DNA from: Brachionus manjavacas
Lineage: Eukaryota > Rotifera > Eurotatoria > Ploima > Brachionidae
Assembly (NCBI GenBank): GCA_019054805.1
Contig: JAHQIY010000005.1
Coordinates: 2,029,501-2,093,500 of the forward strand
Direction of reading: 5' to 3'
Length of the DNA: 64,000 bases
Made by a program: the position numbers and the translations under genes. The notes under the pieces were generated by a model that was given only the letters and a program-made list of their open reading frames with translations, was not told the origin of the DNA and did no database searches. Each line of letters begins with the position of its first letter. Position 1 is the stretch's first letter. Positions 1-11,349 of the stretch are shown here, piece after piece.

Positions 1-927
1 TATTCTGTATTTGTACCAAGCTTGAAATACAATCAAAAAAATCAGATTTTTTTAAATTCTTTAGATGCTAAAGTTCAAGAATACAATAAGTTTAATTTTT
101 CAAAGAGGACTCCATAAAGAAGTTATAAAAAAGGTATTTATATAAATTTTTTTTATATTCTCTTTTCTCATTTTGCGGAATTTATCAAAAAAGGATTTAA
201 TTTAATTACTTTAGATCATAGATATTTTCAAATTTACTTATATATTAATTCTTACTTTCAGATTTTAGACATTGGGAATTGGAAAAATATTGTCAAAAAA
301 ACAACTAAATCAAATGCTTTTTAAATAGCCAAAAAATAGACAGCTAAAACTTTTCTGTTTATTAAGCAATTTTTTTTTTTTTTTTTTTAAATTAGTTTTT
401 GTATAGTTCTTCAATACTTTCGGAATTGATAATGAGTCTTTTCTCTAAAGGAATTATTTCATTTAAAATAAAAAAATTTATCAAATGACTTAATTTGATA
501 ATATTGAGAAAATAAAAAAAAAAATATGTAAAATCTTTAGCTTTTGTTAAAGATATTAGTATTCTAATATTTTAAAAATTAACTTTTATATTTTTACTCA
601 TGAAGCTAAAAATAATGTAAATCCGAATCCATTTTTTGCCTCTTTAAAAGTTAGCTTAATCTGAAATATTTATCCAAACTTAAGCAATTTTTTTACAAGC
701 TTTTCTCTCAAACCATTATCTAGTCGAACTTTGACTGATTCAAATCCTTTGGAAAATCGGCAATGTGAAATCAAGTACAAAAAGTAAAAACTCTAAAAAA
801 AACTCCAGGACAGAATAATTTTTGCACAATTAGGAAAAAAATTATAAAGTTTTTACTTTTTGAATTGTAATTTTGTACTAAAATCTTTTTTCGGAATAAA
901 GCAAGTTAATTTCGAATATTGTTTCAG
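1..927. other. AT-rich spacer, no gene seen
   Basis: No reading frame of convincing length or composition is seen. A long T run lies near 370-388. A good splice acceptor (tttcag) ends at 927, and the NSUN4 frame stays open from there to its first ATG at 951, so an upstream 5' exon or a trans-spliced leader joining at 928 is possible. Confidence 0.5.
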
Positions 928-950
928 CTGTCAATTCGTTTTATGATTTT

Positions 951-2118
951 ATGATTGAGTTTAAAAATTTTATTAATTTTTCAATTTTTAAGATTAAGGA
1001 AAAAAAATCAAGTAGAAAATTGGCTTTGGAATATTTTGATTTTTTTTATGGATCAACTTACGGTAAAGAATGGAACTCAATGCGACTAGCTATGTTAACA
1101 GGCAGAAAGTATATGGCTTTGGTAAACAATTTTTCAAATTTCATTGAAACTGGAGCCTATTTAGAAAAAAATGCTTCAATTAATGTACTGAAGTTTTTGC
1201 AAAAGTATCATGATAAACATAATTCTCAGTTAAATAAAAATTTTCCCAAAAATTTGAATGTATTCTCTTTTGACAGCGGCGACTGTCGAGAATTTTCCAA
1301 GCCAAAGCTTAACTTTGACGGTTTGTTGAGTTATTATTGCATGGATGGGGCCTCTCTTTTACCCGTATTTGCTTTGGATATAAAAAAAGATGACACAGTA
1401 CTAGACTTATGTTCAAGTCCAGGTGGAAAAACCTTAGCTATTCTTCAAACTCTTTTACCAAGTAAATTGTTGTTATAATTAGGCTTTAGGTTAAAAAAGA
1501 AAATTTTAAGAGAATGTCATTTGTCGTGATATTAGCCAAGGACGGTTAGGTCGGCTTACAAGAATGCTTAAAAGTTATATTCCGGAGCATGAATTAATAA
1601 AAAAAGTTTCTATTCAGATTAATAATCCGAGTCTGGGATCTGACCAAGAAAATTTCGACCGAGTATTAGTCGATGTTCCATGCACCAATGATAGACATTC
1701 ACTGCATAATGATGAGAATAGCATTTTTTCCAAAGCAAGATCAGAAGAGAGAGCCACCATTCAGAAAAAGCAGACTGAGCTATTAACGTAATTATTTAAA
1801 AAAAATTAATCTAAATTTATTGTAATTAATTTAACAAGACAAGCTATTTTATCATGTAAATTGAATGGTACTGTAGTTTATTCAACATGCAGTTTATCTC
1901 CAATTCAAAATGAAGGGGTGGTCAATACCGTTCTAAATTTTTTTGATGCCGAGTCAAAATTTTATCTAAAAATTGAATCATTAGATTATTTAAAAGATTA
2001 TTTTGATTATTTTTTTACATTTTCGAATGCTTGTAAAATTGGCTTATTAGTTTCACCTGATATTAAGAAAAACTTTGGACCATTTTATTTATGCAAAATA
2101 TCAAAAATACCAAAATAA
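951..2118 (+). CDS. NSUN4: NSUN4-like mitochondrial rRNA (cytosine-C5) methyltransferase
   Basis: Three exons fit one frame: 951-1461, 1511-1787 and 1839-2118, joined across 49 and 51 bp introns with GT..AG ends, giving 355 residues (human NSUN4 is of similar size). The S-adenosylmethionine loop reads LDLCSSPGGKTL near residue 155. The two catalytic cysteines of the m5C methyltransferase family are in VDVPCTNDRHSLH (exon 2) and YSTCSLSPIQNE (exon 3). The N-terminal motif KYMALVNNF and the C-terminal NFGPFYLCKI are typical of NSUN4 rather than other NSUN proteins. In vertebrates NSUN4 works with MTERF4 on mitochondrial small-subunit rRNA and ribosome assembly; that role is inferred here from family. 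The intron-1 junction restores a continuous PKNVICRDISQGRLGRL segment. The start at 951 is the first in-frame ATG, but the frame is open upstream to an acceptor at 927, so the true N-terminus may be longer. Confidence 0.9.
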
Positions 2119-3836
2119 ATTATATGATGCATAATTAGCAAATTTTATTAAAATTTGAATATAATTTTAAAGATAATTTTTTTATCAAAACGATAACTAA
2201 AATTTTTTGAAAATCAAAAATTAATTTTTTTCCTATATTTTTAATAGTATTAATTTTAAAAAAGTTAGCTTGAGATTAGAATCAAGACAATATTATTTTA
2301 GATAGATATAATTTTTTTTAATGTAACATATTAAAAAAATAAGATTTAATTCAATAAACCATGTTCCAAAAATTTAACTGCAGTTTTTGGACATCGGTGG
2401 CTCCACTTGTGAATAAAAAATCAGTTGATATTAAGATTTGAGCAGCCCGAGCAAAATCATTATCACTTTAATATTTAAATTTTGTAATTTCAAATGATCC
2501 ATGATATCTGCTTTAGTCTTTTAAAATTTTGGTAAGCTTTTATCAAAAGTTCAAAAAAAATAAATCACAAAAAATAATCTTATTCGCAAAAATAGATCCT
2601 ATATAACATAAATTTTATATAAAAAAAAATTCAAAAATAAAATGTTTCATTTTACATTAAATTATTTCCTATTTTATTATTTATATTTTATTTCATTTTA
2701 CGATTTTTAAATTTGTATTCTAATCGACAAAAAATTTCTTATGATTAACACTGGGAGTTGTCTTTAAAGCGGAGCTAGCGTCTGACTCTTAATATTTTTA
2801 AATAACAAATTTAATAAAATTTACCACAAATTGAATTAAAAAATAACAAAAATATATTGTGACAATATTTAATCTAAACGTAATGTAATTTATTCAATAA
2901 AAATTATTAAACAGAATTTATACAAAATTAATGAATTCACCTCTAATATAATAAAAAAAATATTTTTTTATTAAAATTGAACAATTTAATTTAAAAAAAA
3001 ATACAGATATTTTAATTTTTTTTTGCATCTTCTATATATAACTAAGTGACTCCGATAGTAGTTTTTTTTAAAGAATCAACACTCAAAATACTCAAGCAAT
3101 AGCTATATAAAGATAAATACCAAAAAATAAGAAAAGGCTGTCAAATATTTTGGAGTTAAGAAGTCATTTTGAAAAATTTAAGTTTTTTTTAAACCAAAAA
3201 AAATTATTTTATATTAAACAAGTCTATTATATATAAAAAAATATCTTTATATTAACAGAATCGTTTTATACACTAAAATTTATTTTATGTAGAAAGAAAA
3301 AATATCAAATTTATTCAGACGAAGTTAAATTAGTGATAAAAAACTAAAGGCTTTTTTTATTTTTAAATATTTTTTCATTTTTTAGTCTGAAGGATCCTTA
3401 GCCCGATACAGATAAACGAATAAATAAAAAAGTAAAGTCGTAAAATAAATAATTGAGTATTAAATGTCTCAGCATTAACAAAATAAAAAATTCAGCATTA
3501 AATAAATTTCAATTTGTTAAATAACTTGTTAAATTCACTTTTAATTTGTTCTATCAAGACAAATGTTATATTTGTCTTCATTAATATTATAATTTCTTTG
3601 ATTCATTTTCGAAAATTAACATGGGACACTTTATTTATTTATTGTATATTAATATAAATTTTTTACACATATATTTTGAAAACATCGTCCCCCTTTTTTT
3701 TAACACACACATTGCTTATTAAGCTCGTTACCACTTGCTTGTTCTTCCAAGTTTTTCTTTTGTCACTTTCGTCTCGTCTCTGGAAAAATAAAATAAAATT
3801 TTATTTAAAAGAAAAACTGAGATAAATTAAAAAAAT
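2119..3836. other. AT-rich spacer between NSUN4 and MEST
   Basis: No coding region is seen. It holds the 3' sequence of NSUN4, one copy of a short dispersed retroelement-tail repeat at 3387-3436, and a less AT-rich, pyrimidine-rich patch at about 3690-3785 just upstream of the MEST-like gene that may be its promoter. Confidence 0.5.
3387..3436 (+). repeat. Dispersed retroelement-tail repeat, copy 1
   Basis: The copy has the pattern CTGAAGGAtCCTTAGCcCG followed by ATACAGATAAAcGAATAAATAAA. Related copies lie at 23562, 27607 and 34374 (plus) and 57512 (minus). The A/AAAT-rich end suggests the 3' terminus of a non-LTR retrotransposon or a SINE. Confidence 0.55.
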
Positions 3837-4835
3837 ATGAAGCGTATTTTATCAATTCTAACCTTATTAGTGGCGCTTATAGTTGGTTCGTACTATTATG
3901 ACCTAAAATCGAACGAATTTTTAGAAGCTGATTTTTCCCAATCCCTATCAGACTGGTTAAAGCTTGGAGATTTTTTCCTTTACAAAAATGTTCATAAAAT
4001 TTTCTACATCAATGAAGAGCTGGTTAATGAAGAAAATTTGCCATCAATTGTTTTACTACACGGCTTTCCTACAAGCTCATATGACTACCAAAAATTATGG
4101 AATTTACTTCGTACAGATACTAGATTTAAATCAATAATAACATTTGATTACCTAGGATATGGATTTAGCGACAAGCCTCTGGATTACGAATACTCAATAT
4201 TTGACATGGCAGATATGGTTGATAGACTCTTGCTACATCTAAATATAAACTCTGTGTATTTGGTGGCTCATGATGTCGGCGACACAGTTGTTCAGGAATT
4301 ACTTAGGCGCGAAAACTTAAACAGTCAAAATCATTTTAAAATAAAAAAGTTAATTTTAATGAATGGTGGTCTATTTACTGACATTTACAAACCAACCATT
4401 ACCCAAGAGATACTAAGAACGAAATTTCTAAATAATATTGTATCCAGATATTTCTTCAAATATACGATTTTCAAGTATTCATTTAGCAAAGTTTTCGGAA
4501 GTTTGACACCATTAAGTGAACAAAATTTGCTTGATTTTTTTAATTGTATAAGATACAACTCTGGTAATTTGGTAATACCTTTGACTATTGGTTACATAAA
4601 TGAGCGATTGCAATATGGTGAAGCTTGGACGGATGCGCTAAATGAGACTGTGATACCAACGTTGTTTATATATGGACCAGCTGATCCAATCAATCCAAGA
4701 AATAAATTTCCCCAAAAAATTCGGACTCTTCTTCCCAACGTTAAACTGAGCATTTTGTCGGAACTCGTTGGACATTATCCTCAATTTGAGGACACATTTA
4801 CTGTTTGGGAACTCATTAAAAATTTCATTAATTAA
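3837..4835 (+). CDS. MEST: MEST/PEG1-like alpha/beta hydrolase
   Basis: A single-exon frame of 332 residues, matching the usual length of mesoderm-specific transcript (MEST/PEG1) proteins. The N-terminus (residues 4-21, ILSILTLLVALIVGSYYY) is a membrane anchor or signal anchor. The alpha/beta hydrolase fold is marked by LLHGFPTSSYDY with its oxyanion HGFP, then FDYLGYGFSDKP. The nucleophile elbow is AHDVGDTVVQELL, with Asp where lipases have Ser, as in haloalkane dehalogenases, epoxide hydrolases and vertebrate MEST. The acid residue is probably in FIYGPADPINP and the base in VGHYPQFED. The segment NGGLFTDIYKP matches the MEST cap. MEST is an ER-membrane enzyme of uncertain substrate; in mammals it affects adipocyte growth and is imprinted, and the imprinting should not be carried over to this animal. 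Confidence 0.9.
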   Translation: MKRILSILTLLVALIVGSYYYDLKSNEFLEADFSQSLSDWLKLGDFFLYKNVHKIFYINEELVNEENLPSIVLLHGFPTSSYDYQKLWNLLRTDTRFKSIITFDYLGYGFSDKPLDYEYSIFDMADMVDRLLLHLNINSVYLVAHDVGDTVVQELLRRENLNSQNHFKIKKLILMNGGLFTDIYKPTITQEILRTKFLNNIVSRYFFKYTIFKYSFSKVFGSLTPLSEQNLLDFFNCIRYNSGNLVIPLTIGYINERLQYGEAWTDALNETVIPTLFIYGPADPINPRNKFPQKIRTLLPNVKLSILSELVGHYPQFEDTFTVWELIKNFIN

Positions 4836-5279
4836 AGCTTTTCACTGTAATTCTGTACAGTCTTTTTAATTATTTTTAAATTATTTAATTTTTTGGTTTT
4901 TCAAAATACAATAAAACTTCTTCAACATGATATCTGTCTGAAATTTTTTTATTATTAAAAACAGAATTCTTTTTAAATATTTAAGAGAATGTTTATTTTT
5001 AAAAATTGATCTTTCAAAAATATAAAACTTAATTAATAAAAAAGAGACTTAGGAAAAATCTTTTATTTGATTATAGATCTAAAAATTAAATTTTAAAAGT
5101 CCTTGAGAAAAATAACTATAAAATGAATTTTAAAAATTTAATTTTTTTTTATTTTAATTAAATTTATTTTCATAACTAAAAATCTAATTCAGGATAATAT
5201 CAGAAATTTTTGTTTGATTTAGTTATTTTTTGATTTCTAATATTATACAAAATATTTGAAAAAGACTTTTTTAGTTTTA
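4836..5279. other. Spacer between MEST and the MULE
   Basis: AT-rich 3' flank of the MEST-like gene, with AATAAAA at about 4910 as a likely polyadenylation signal. Nothing else is seen. Confidence 0.5.
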
Positions 5280-5329
5280 TTACCCCAAATTTTGAATAAA
5301 ATACCCCAAATTTTTAATTTTTTACCCCT
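5280..5329 (+). repeat. MULE left terminal inverted repeat
   Basis: Begins TTACCCCAAATTTTGAATAA and ends TTTTTTACCCC. It pairs as a reverse complement with 7800-7848, with a handful of mismatches mostly at the outer end. Confidence 0.75.
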
Positions 5330-5493
5330 ATTTTATTAAGATAACACCAAAAAATAAAAAAGAAATTAAAAAAATAAAATGACAATTTTATTTTATAATC
5401 GACACCAAATTAATTATAAAAATACCAAAATTAATAAAAATGAACTATTTTATTATTTTTAACCCCAAAAATTTAGTCGAATTCAGAGCATAC

Positions 5494-7550
5494 TTACCCC
5501 AAAAATTTACTTTTTCCACATTTATTTGAGCAAGCCCAATATCTTCTTTTAGTCATTTTAGCGCCACATTTATCACAAAACTTTTCTTCGACTTGTTTGA
5601 TTGAATCAATTCGAGGTATTTTTGATGGATTTTCTTTTGTCGAACTCGAATCTTCATCATCTGTATCAATCCCTTTAGGTGCCGAATTTGTTGCTTGTGT
5701 TTCTTTCGGTTGATGTTCAAGTGGTCCAGCTGTGTCTTTTGGCCTTCCTTTCTTTCTATTGGCTTGTATAGGTATATCCATACCAACTGAGTCGAAATTG
5801 CATTTTTTTCTTGCTGCAATAGTTGTAAGATGATAACATTTGTAATTTTTTAACCAATACCAACAATTGCAACTACTCAAAGTCCAACTATTTTCATTGA
5901 ATTTAATTTTACGAATACTAAAAATGGAAGTAATCATATGATCGAATGAAAACCATTTTTTCAATTAATGACTGATTGTATTGTTTACATTGTTCTTTGT
6001 TGATATCTATCTTGTCATCAGCAGTTAAATAATAATAATTATCATCTTTCAAATGAATAATTGTTTTGTTATAACTGTTCCATTTATAAGCTTTTACTAA
6101 GTCATCCTTTTTAACATTTGGAAATTCATAAAATATTTTTTGATTTAAGTTGTCAACGATTTGAGGCTGATTTGTTTCTGGATCAATCAATGATAATGTA
6201 GGTGCACGTTCAGTTGACCATTCTTTCAAAATATTATCTCGACATTCGTTTAGAAATGGAATCAAACCAAAACGTTTTGAATTTAAAATTTTCTTGATTT
6301 GAGCATGAGTTGACTCTAATGAATTGCTTGTACTTGGTAAACCAGGTGCAAAGCCTTCATACCAACCATTATTTCCATCTTTGCACCATTGATTATCGAA
6401 ATACTCTAAAAATGTTTTGATGGCTGGACTATTGACTCTTGACCATTTTTCTTGAAATAATTTAAGAGCTCTTGGAAATAATTCTGGCTCAAAAATTTTT
6501 TGAATTTCGCTTATATCGTAGACAATTCGTTCTGCTTGTAATTTGCTAATTGATTTTACACGAATATCAATATTACGATTGACGTGAGCCCAACAATTTA
6601 CTCTTGTTTTTAAATCGAATACTTTTGCAAATCCGTTTGTGATAGCACCAGCATTATCTGCTATTAAAATTGAAAAATTAACTGTTTTGTTAAATACTTT
6701 TTCATGTGTTTCTTTGACTGAGTTGAAAAAAAAACCGAAATCATCTTCATTTTCAGTACGACATATAGCTAATCCGAACGGATGAAAACTTTTATTACGA
6801 TCAGTTGTACCACCTGTAATAATTGGAAAATTTTCATATGTTAACTTGTACGTAGCATCACTCAAAAAATGTTGAGCATTTTCTGCGATTTTAATTAAAC
6901 GTTTTGATGTTAAAAACACTCGAAAAATTTGTGATGGCATGGCAGCATATTCAAATTTCCCAACGAAAACCGCGTCTTCATCGTCTGGAATCTCTGAATT
7001 ATCTTCGCACCATTTTTTGAAATCTGTCAATGAACAATTTTTATTTAAGTCCTTACTAACTGAATTTATAATATGTTGAATTTGATTGTCAGTTGGTGGC
7101 TGAATATTTTCTTTGATTAAATTTCTCTTGATTTCTTTTTTTGCTTGTCCAAGCGAACGAAAATAAATAATTTTTCTTTCACTTTAGGAGGAACATTAGC
7201 TGAATTTTCTTCGTTCGAATGATTTGAATGTTCATTGTCTGATATATAGACTGAACCACCAATTTCACCATTTTTGACTTTGAAATAAATTGATTTTTTG
7301 CAGCCTTTTTGTTGAATTTGCAGTTGAATGTATGTTTATCGCAATCGGCTAGGTTATTTTTTGAATGAAAGTTCCATGCTACATTGTCAAAATGTAAATT
7401 TTTGACCAATTTTTTAAATTCCATTAAAGATTCACAATCTTCAAGGAAATCGTACGCTTTAGATACGCTTCTTTTTATTTTCGGCAATTCTTCAGCGTCA
7501 TTTAAGGTGTCGTTGAAATTATTTTCTAAAATACTCGCAGAACTAGACAT
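5494..7550 (-). pseudogene. MULE transposase, broken by frameshifts
   Basis: Read on the minus strand from an ATG at 7550. The N-terminal piece ends in a Cys/His-rich motif (CDKHTFNCKFNKK) resembling the zinc-binding start of MULE proteins. Near 7290 the sense frame shifts (continuing GCKKSIYFKVKNGEIGG), and near 7165 it shifts again (continuing IIYFRSLGQAKKEIK). The core DDE region is in the frame covering 7030-5918: LSDATYKL and LIADNAGAI carry the likely catalytic Asp residues and STSNSLESTH the likely Glu. A third shift in an A run near 5955 leads into 5964-5494, which has the SWIM finger SSCNCWYWLKNYKCYHL (CxC, then CxH) and a Lys/Ser-rich tail ending in a Cys pair motif CDKCGAKMTKRRYWAC. 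All three shifts lie at or near homopolymers, so assembly error is a live alternative to decay. Confidence 0.85.
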
Positions 7551-7799
7551 TTAATAATAATCAATACACATTTTAGCAAGCTGAATTTCTTATATAGGAA
7601 TATTTTTTAAATATTTATTAAAAAAGTGTCAAAAAATTTAGGTTTCATTTTAATAAACTAGAGTTCGTTTTAATTAATTAGGTGTAGTTTTAATTGATTT
7701 AGTGTCAAAATAAAAGAAAAAGTAACATCTTATTTAATTAGGTGTAAATCTTAATTTTTTATGGTTTACTTAATTAAAAGGGGTATTTTATTAAAAAAT

Positions 7800-7848
7800 T
7801 GGGGTAAAAAATTTTAAATTTGGGGTATTTTATTCTAAATTTATGGCC
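7800..7848 (-). repeat. MULE right terminal inverted repeat
   Basis: Reverse complement partner of 5280-5329: GGGGTAAAAAATTTTAAATT followed by TGGGGTATTTTATT. Just inside it, 7620-7760 carries several copies of a TTTTAATTAATTAGGTGTA-like motif. Confidence 0.75.
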
Positions 7849-7868
7849 TAGATATTAAAGAGCCTTTG

Positions 7869-7879
7869 AAAAAATAAAA

Positions 7880-7915
<36 letters not shown>

Positions 7916-8040
7916 TAAGCTACGGCAAGCATGCTTGCGGAGACGTCTTACTAGGAAGACATCTATGGTAGCTAGATGCATTGAAATATAGTTACATAAC
8001 AAAAACTTTATAACCTCCTTAAATTTCCTCAAGTCCACCG
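7869..8040 (-). mobile_element. 3' end of a non-LTR retrotransposon (minus)
   Basis: Reverse-complemented, this reads a 3' untranslated end containing GCTACCATAGATGTCTTCCT and CCGCAAGCATGCTTGCCGTA, then AGCTTATT and an ATT-repeat tail (7881-7914 on the plus strand as AAT repeats). The same end, with few changes, occurs on the plus strand at 47675-47765, where it follows a recognisable reverse-transcriptase C-terminus. It lies within about 20 bp of the MULE end. No coding sequence of the element is left in this copy. Confidence 0.75.
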
Positions 8041-9459
8041 GAATATTTCCATGCTAATGGAAACTAAACAAGCATATAAAGTAATTTTTGGCACGGATTA
8101 ACATGTGAAAAAAAAATTACATAGTTAAAGCTCATAAGCTTATTATATTTATTTTTTAATATTTAAGTTCTTTGAGACTATGATAAATTTAAAAAAAGCA
8201 CACTGTGGTAATAGTTGAAATTATTTGGTTTGTTATTAATTGACTTTATAAGCCAAGGGGTTAAAGTGAAATTGAAAATAATTTTTGCACCTATTCGGTT
8301 TGAGATCGATATCTATTTCAAAGCTAAATGGTGTTTTTTTTCATTTGTTAATAAAAATAAAAAATTTAATACAATGTTGAATAAGCATTAAAAAATTGCG
8401 ATTTACTTTTACAATCTTATTACATTGAAATTAAATAGATTATGTTAAATATAGAATCTTAAGTTATTATAGTTTTAAAACAAAAATCTTAATCCTTTTC
8501 ATTATTTTGTACAATAAAAAAATAGACTTTTTAAAAATAGAAAAAAAATAATTTTGTTTATTAATTTCCTTCTCTAGTTCTTTGTGTAAATAAACTTATC
8601 AAAATAATCTTTCATTTTAGTATTATCTTTTTAAACAAAAATTGATTTTTAGAAAATTTAAAAAGAAAAATACTGGAAAATTCACTTAATAATTATTTTT
8701 TCTTTGCTTTAAAAAATAAATTTAAAAATTTTGATTTCTTAAAAAAATTATTAAAAAATCTAAAAATAATTTTAGACTTGGTTGGTTGTTAAAATCACTG
8801 TTAAAAATACTTGAAGAAAGTAATCAGTTAATGCCAATTTAATTATAAGAATAATCTTTCAATGAATTTGAGATGATTTTTTTTTATCTGAAATAAAATC
8901 AGGAAATCAGTCTTATTAATTCAAAAGCTACTTTGTTAAAAATGTTTTCTCGTGATCAGAAAATTTTTTTCTCATTTTTGTCTACGCTGATTTCAAGTTA
9001 ATATCAATCTAACCATAAATAAAATAAAGAAAAAAATAAACTTATAATGAAACAGAAGATGAAATTTTGAAAAATAATTACTATTTTGTATCTAAAAAAA
9101 TAAATGACAAAGTGAACTTAACTTTCAGTAAAATTTTACAAATCTTTATTTTTTTAAAATTAAGAAAATGTCATATAAATTTAGATGCGTAAAAATTTTG
9201 ATTGATATTGAATTTAAAAAAAAAATGTCTATTTTAATCGTGTGCTTGTTCTAGGTTCAAATTCTAGGTAAATTTAGAATTTGCTAATTTAAACGCGTAC
9301 ACAAAAAATCAAAAGTTTATCTTTACTGGGTCTAAATTTTGCTAAATCATTCATCAACGCGATCTCGACAATTCTTTACACTGGGTGTGTGCCTCCCTCT
9401 TTCTGCTTAACGCTTGGCATTTCTAAAACTTACACACACCCATTTAAACAAAAAAAACA
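8041..9459. other. AT-rich spacer upstream of aldolase
   Basis: No reading frame is convincing. The last 150 bp (about 9310-9450) are less AT-rich, with a CACACACCC-type patch, and probably belong to the aldolase promoter. Confidence 0.5.
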
Positions 9460-9467
9460 TATAAAAT
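9460..9467 (+). promoter_or_regulatory. Candidate TATA box of the aldolase gene
   Basis: TATAAAAT lies 75 bp upstream of the aldolase ATG. A start of transcription about 30 bp downstream would give a short leader of roughly 45 nt. This is a motif match only; a second TATA-like CATATAAATA is at 9481. Confidence 0.4.
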
Positions 9468-9534
9468 AGTCTAGAATCTGCATATAAATAATTTAAATTT
9501 TTTAAATAAAATAAAATTTTTAAGAATTTTCAAG

Positions 9535-10626
9535 ATGTCTTCAAATCCATTGTATTTGACTCCAACTCAGGCTAAAGAATTGGCAGACATTGCCAATCGA
9601 ATGGTCGCGAAAGGCAAAGGTCTTTTGGCTGCTGACGAAAGTACAGGAACAATTGGAAAAAGATTTAGTGCCATAAATCTGGAAAATACTGAAGAAAACC
9701 GCCGTCAATACCGTCAACTATTGTTCACCACAGATAACGAAATTTCAAATTATATTTCAGGAGTAATTTTGTTCGAGGAAACTTTGTACCAAAAAGCCGA
9801 TGACGGTACTCCTTTTGTTACACTTTTGAAGAAAAAAGGTATCATCCCAGGCATCAAGGTAGACAAAGGAACCGTAAATTTAGCTGGAACAAATAAAGAA
9901 ACTACAACACAAGGTTTAGACGGTTTGGCCGAAAGATGCAAAAAATACAAAGCCGATGGTGCTGACTTTGCAAAATGGAGATGTACCCTTAAAATTGGTG
10001 AACATGAACCGTCCAATTTAAGTTTGATAGAAAACGCCAATGTCCTGGCCCGCTATGCTTCTATTTGTCAACAAAATGGTCTTGTTCCCATTGTAGAACC
10101 CGAAATATTACCTGATGGCGATCACGATTTAGAACGATGCCAATCCGTAACTGAAAAAGTTCTTGCTGCTGTCTACAAAGCTTTGAGTGACCATCATGTT
10201 TACTTAGAAGGAACTCTGTTGAAACCAAATATGGTTACAGCTGGTCAATCTTGTACAAAAAAATATACTCATGAACAAAATGCTTTGGCCACAGTTACCG
10301 CATTGAGAAGATCTGTGCCAGCTGCTGTGCCTGGAGTTGTATTTTTATCGGGTGGTCAATCAGAAGAAGACGCTTCTTTGAACTTAAATGCTATTAACCA
10401 AGTTAAACTACTGAGGCCATGGTCTCTTTCATTTAGTTATGGCCGTGCTCTACAGCAATCTGTTATTAAGGCATGGCAAGGAAAAATTGAAAATTTAAAG
10501 GCTGCCCAAAATGAACTGCTCAAACGAGCCAAGGCTAATAGCGTCGCGACTTTGGGTCAATATAGAGGAGGTGAGAAAGGAGCTGCTGGAAGTGAATCGT
10601 TATTTGTTGCAAATCATACCTATTAA
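9535..10626 (+). CDS. ALDO: Fructose-bisphosphate aldolase, class I
   Basis: A single exon of 363 residues, the standard length of animal class I aldolases. The enzyme cleaves fructose 1,6-bisphosphate to dihydroxyacetone phosphate and glyceraldehyde 3-phosphate in cytosolic glycolysis. Key segments are intact: [17 protein letters not shown] (active-site Asp near residue 34), [23 protein letters not shown] (Lys near 147), [13 protein letters not shown], and [14 protein letters not shown] with the Schiff-base Lys near 230. The C-terminus ends in NHTY, the conserved terminal tyrosine needed for full activity. Codon use is less AT-biased than in its neighbours, as expected for a highly expressed gene. 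There are no introns. Start chosen at [10 protein letters not shown] because the alignable aldolase N-terminus begins there and a TATA box precedes it. Confidence 0.97.
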   Translation: MSSNPLYLTPTQAKELADIANRMVAKGKGLLAADESTGTIGKRFSAINLENTEENRRQYRQLLFTTDNEISNYISGVILFEETLYQKADDGTPFVTLLKKKGIIPGIKVDKGTVNLAGTNKETTTQGLDGLAERCKKYKADGADFAKWRCTLKIGEHEPSNLSLIENANVLARYASICQQNGLVPIVEPEILPDGDHDLERCQSVTEKVLAAVYKALSDHHVYLEGTLLKPNMVTAGQSCTKKYTHEQNALATVTALRRSVPAAVPGVVFLSGGQSEEDASLNLNAINQVKLLRPWSLSFSYGRALQQSVIKAWQGKIENLKAAQNELLKRAKANSVATLGQYRGGEKGAAGSESLFVANHTY

Positions 10627-11349
10627 AATTTTCTTAGTAGTTAAAAACTTGTAACATGTAAGAAAAAAAAATTTGCTTTTTTTAATTTGTTTTAGTTCAA
10701 ATGATGGTTTTAGCAGTAATGAAAAATAAATATTTAGAATCAATCTTTTGATTTTATTTTAATAAAATTATAATTAAATTTTAATTTTTTTTTAATTTTA
10801 AAGCCATTTCATTTATTTTTCATTTAGCACTAAAATACTTTTATTTTATGAAAAATTTGTTGAAGATTTCAGATATTAAACAAACATGTTTCTAATCAAA
10901 GATTCTTTTTTTTTGATAGGAATCACTCGACATTTTCTCTGGTTAATTGGGATTAAGAAATGAAAAAAAATTTGATTAATCAAAATTTCGATCATTTCGT
11001 TTTATTAGTTTTTTATACTTGAAAAAATATCGTTTATTTTCCAATAATTTTATTTTAAAGATCTAAAAACAAGTTCAAATTCAGAATGAGTTTTATCTGA
11101 AGTGACTGGAATTTCAAAGGAAGAGATGCTTTTTTTTATCTAAAGTTTAGATGGCAAAAACTGAAAAACCTTCGAATATTTGTAAATAAGTAGCAGCAGA
11201 ACATTGATAAAAGTACTTTACATTATTTGTATTATTTTTATTAGACTTTTGAATTTGAATTGATTTTATTAAAATTAAAAAAATTTATTAAAGCACTATT
11301 ACTGGTTTTAGAATTAAATTCTATTTTAAACTTTTTCACTTAAAACTTT
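10627..11349. other. Aldolase 3' flank
   Basis: AT-rich, with AATAAATA at about 10726 as the likely polyadenylation signal. No gene seen. Confidence 0.5.

Larger units (their letters stand above)
5280..7848 (-). mobile_element. MULE-type DNA transposon with terminal inverted repeats
   Basis: The element runs between imperfect inverted repeats of about 48 bp at 5280-5329 and 7800-7848. Both carry a core AATAAAATACCCCAAATTT followed by ATTTTTTACCCC. Inside each end are further short motifs (ACACCaAATTAATT and ACCCCaAAAATTTA), several per side, that look like subterminal transposase-binding repeats. The interior, read on the minus strand, codes for a Mutator-like transposase with a C-terminal SWIM zinc finger. 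The usual 8-10 bp target duplication could not be identified with confidence. The transposase is frameshifted, so this copy is probably non-autonomous, unless the frameshifts are homopolymer sequencing errors. Confidence 0.85.

Noticed and set aside
7841..8038. 65-codon frame ending in an Ile run
   Set aside because: It is the translated AAT repeat and 3' UTR of a LINE tail, not a gene.
9240..9275. B-box-like GGTTCAAATTC
   Set aside because: No upstream A box or foldable tRNA arms at the right spacing.
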